Positions 41,014 to 41,819 of a stretch of 41,819 bases of DNA are shown here, piece by piece. Source of the stretch: Granulicella sp. GTDB taxonomy: Bacteria > Acidobacteriota > Terriglobia > Terriglobales > Acidobacteriaceae. The notes below the pieces were generated by a model that saw only the letters and a program-made list of their open reading frames with translations, made no database searches and was not told the origin of the DNA. A program made the position numbers and the translations under genes. Position 1 is the first letter of the stretch, and every line of letters starts with the position of its first letter. The stretch is taken from NCBI GenBank assembly GCA_003138795.1, contig PLHC01000059.1:1-41819 (forward strand), read 5' to 3'.

Positions 41014-41307
41014 GCGCTCGGTTGCGCCGATCGCCCTGGAGAAACTGACGGACATTTGGGGTTCCATTGAGCGGTCGTTTTCCCCGTTCGCTGCAAAATA
41101 TCCCCATTCACTGAATAGCCGACGACTTCGCACCACATCTCCCCTAAGCTAAAGCGTGCGCGGCGTAGTCCGTCCGCCTAGCTCGCAACCCCTGCGTACG
41201 AAACGATTCATGTACTGCGCGGGCTACGAGTTAGTTAGCGAAATTAGGCTGGGATTGAACCTCTCGCCGCGCAGACCGTCGTGGCGAATCTTCAGGAGAC
41301 AAAAGAA
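41014..41307. other. Intergenic region mutS2 / radical-SAM gene
   Basis: A 294-base gap. It is less G-rich than the genes around it and must contain the promoter of the radical-SAM gene, but no clear -35/-10 pair stands out. No tRNA or hairpin terminator was found. Confidence 0.4.
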
Positions 41308-41819
41308 ATGGCAAAGGCAACGAAGCTCTTTGAAAAAGGCGTAGTCCTCGGCGCAAAGGCCGGCTGGAGCGTGTTTAATAAGCTGAACTCGATCAGCCCC
41401 AACAAGAGCTTTACGCCGAAGTGGTCGGATAAGCCGCTGCTGAAGTCGTACCAGAAGGAGAAGCCGCCCCTCGGCTGGCCGCGTACGACTGACTCGCTGT
41501 GTCCTAAGTGCGTTCCTCAGATTCGCCAGCAGATCGTGGATGGCAAGCTGCCCCACGAGATTCTGCTGAACGAGAAGGTCGGCGAGATCAAGGCGCAGAT
41601 CATTGAGCGTGATGGCCAGATCCTGATGGTGAAGGACTGCCCGATCCACGGCCACTTTGAAGACGTCATGTCGATCGATCCGCCGATGATGAAGCACCTC
41701 GAGGACGTCTTCCCGGGCCGCGACATTCGCGCTCACAACGACGGCAATCTCCACAATCACGGCACCTCCACCGTCACCCACGGCCGCGGCTCCGTGCTGA
41801 CCATCGACCTCACCAACCG
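41308..41819 (+). CDS. Radical-SAM protein N-terminus, tetraether/membrane-spanning-lipid-synthase-like (partial)
   Basis: The first 170 codons of a gene cut by the window end. CAGGAGAC precedes the ATG by 7 bases. Residues 61-68 (TDSLCPKC) and 107-117 (MVKDCPIHGHF) form a Cys-containing N-terminal domain like that before the radical-SAM core of archaeal tetraether synthase (Tes) homologues, where SLCPEC and KTCPEHG occur. The fragment stops at LTIDLTN plus two bases CG, where the CxxxCxxC cluster motif would be expected to begin (RCN...). Acidobacteria make membrane-spanning iso-diabolic acids, so a role in tail-to-tail joining of lipid chains is an attractive inference. Other radical-SAM functions are not excluded. 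Confidence 0.7.
   Translation, partial: MAKATKLFEKGVVLGAKAGWSVFNKLNSISPNKSFTPKWSDKPLLKSYQKEKPPLGWPRTTDSLCPKCVPQIRQQIVDGKLPHEILLNEKVGEIKAQIIERDGQILMVKDCPIHGHFEDVMSIDPPMMKHLEDVFPGRDIRAHNDGNLHNHGTSTVTHGRGSVLTIDLTN

Noticed and set aside
41240-41285. tRNA T-arm-like sequence on the minus strand
   Set aside because: GGTTCAATCCC is present, but the flanking bases do not form the T stem, acceptor or anticodon arms.
41224-41781. 185-codon frame antisense to the radical-SAM gene
   Set aside because: The plus-strand frame has a good ribosome site and Cys motifs; the antisense frame has no recognisable domain.

Overview
The window reads as a chromosomal segment of a diderm, GC-rich bacterium, most likely an acidobacterium of class Terriglobia (Acidobacteriaceae, near Granulicella, Edaphobacter or Terriglobus). 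This placement is inference. It rests on an LPS gene (lpxC), an outer-membrane barrel and lipoproteins, on interspersed palindromic elements of a style I associate with that family, and on a terminal radical-SAM gene resembling tetraether-type lipid synthases. Through most of the window the + strand is G-rich whichever strand is coding, which suggests it is the leading strand. I found no rRNA, tRNA, CRISPR array or intact insertion sequence.

Layout. 1-6300: a small Gly-rich lipoprotein-like gene, asnS (with a repeat-derived insertion), an M3 peptidase and gamma-glutamyltransferase. 6500-10140: an Hsp20-ClpB stress pair. 10160-16120: an envelope group with a GT-C glycosyltransferase and a decaprenyl-phosphate phosphoribosyltransferase-like UbiA protein (overlapping by 4 bases), divergent from a UDP-galactopyranose-mutase-like flavoprotein, followed by a small anchored protein and a beta-barrel protein. 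16170-25460: housekeeping genes: folK, lpxC (no conventional start codon), an M20 peptidase, maf, a mutarotase, an Nth-like glycosylase lacking the catalytic lysine, isoaspartyl peptidase, a CDP-alcohol phosphatidyltransferase, greA, ruvX and mltG.

25460-37300 is the accessory part. It begins with a near-consensus promoter and a ~270-nt leader in front of a zinc-ribbon gene that is translationally coupled to a sigma-region-4-like gene. Small + strand genes of phage-like character follow: a basic charged protein behind a strong terminator, a holin-like membrane protein, a secreted tail-like protein, an XhlA-like coiled-coil membrane protein and a GH24 endolysin. They alternate with a lipoprotein gene and with minus-strand metabolic genes (Gfo/Idh oxidoreductase, E2 of 2-oxoglutarate dehydrogenase, lipB, lpdA). 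Two of the small genes share an identical 18-bp sequence just upstream. A GIY-YIG nuclease gene between lipB and lpdA is interrupted by a single amber codon exactly at the catalytic Tyr of the YIG half-motif.

37360-41819: hemB, mutS2 and the 5' part of a radical-SAM gene that runs off the window. The best candidates for something undescribed are the dispersed phage-derived genes with their putative regulator at 25678-37291, the broken GIY-YIG gene, the repeat insertion inside asnS, and the terminal radical-SAM gene.
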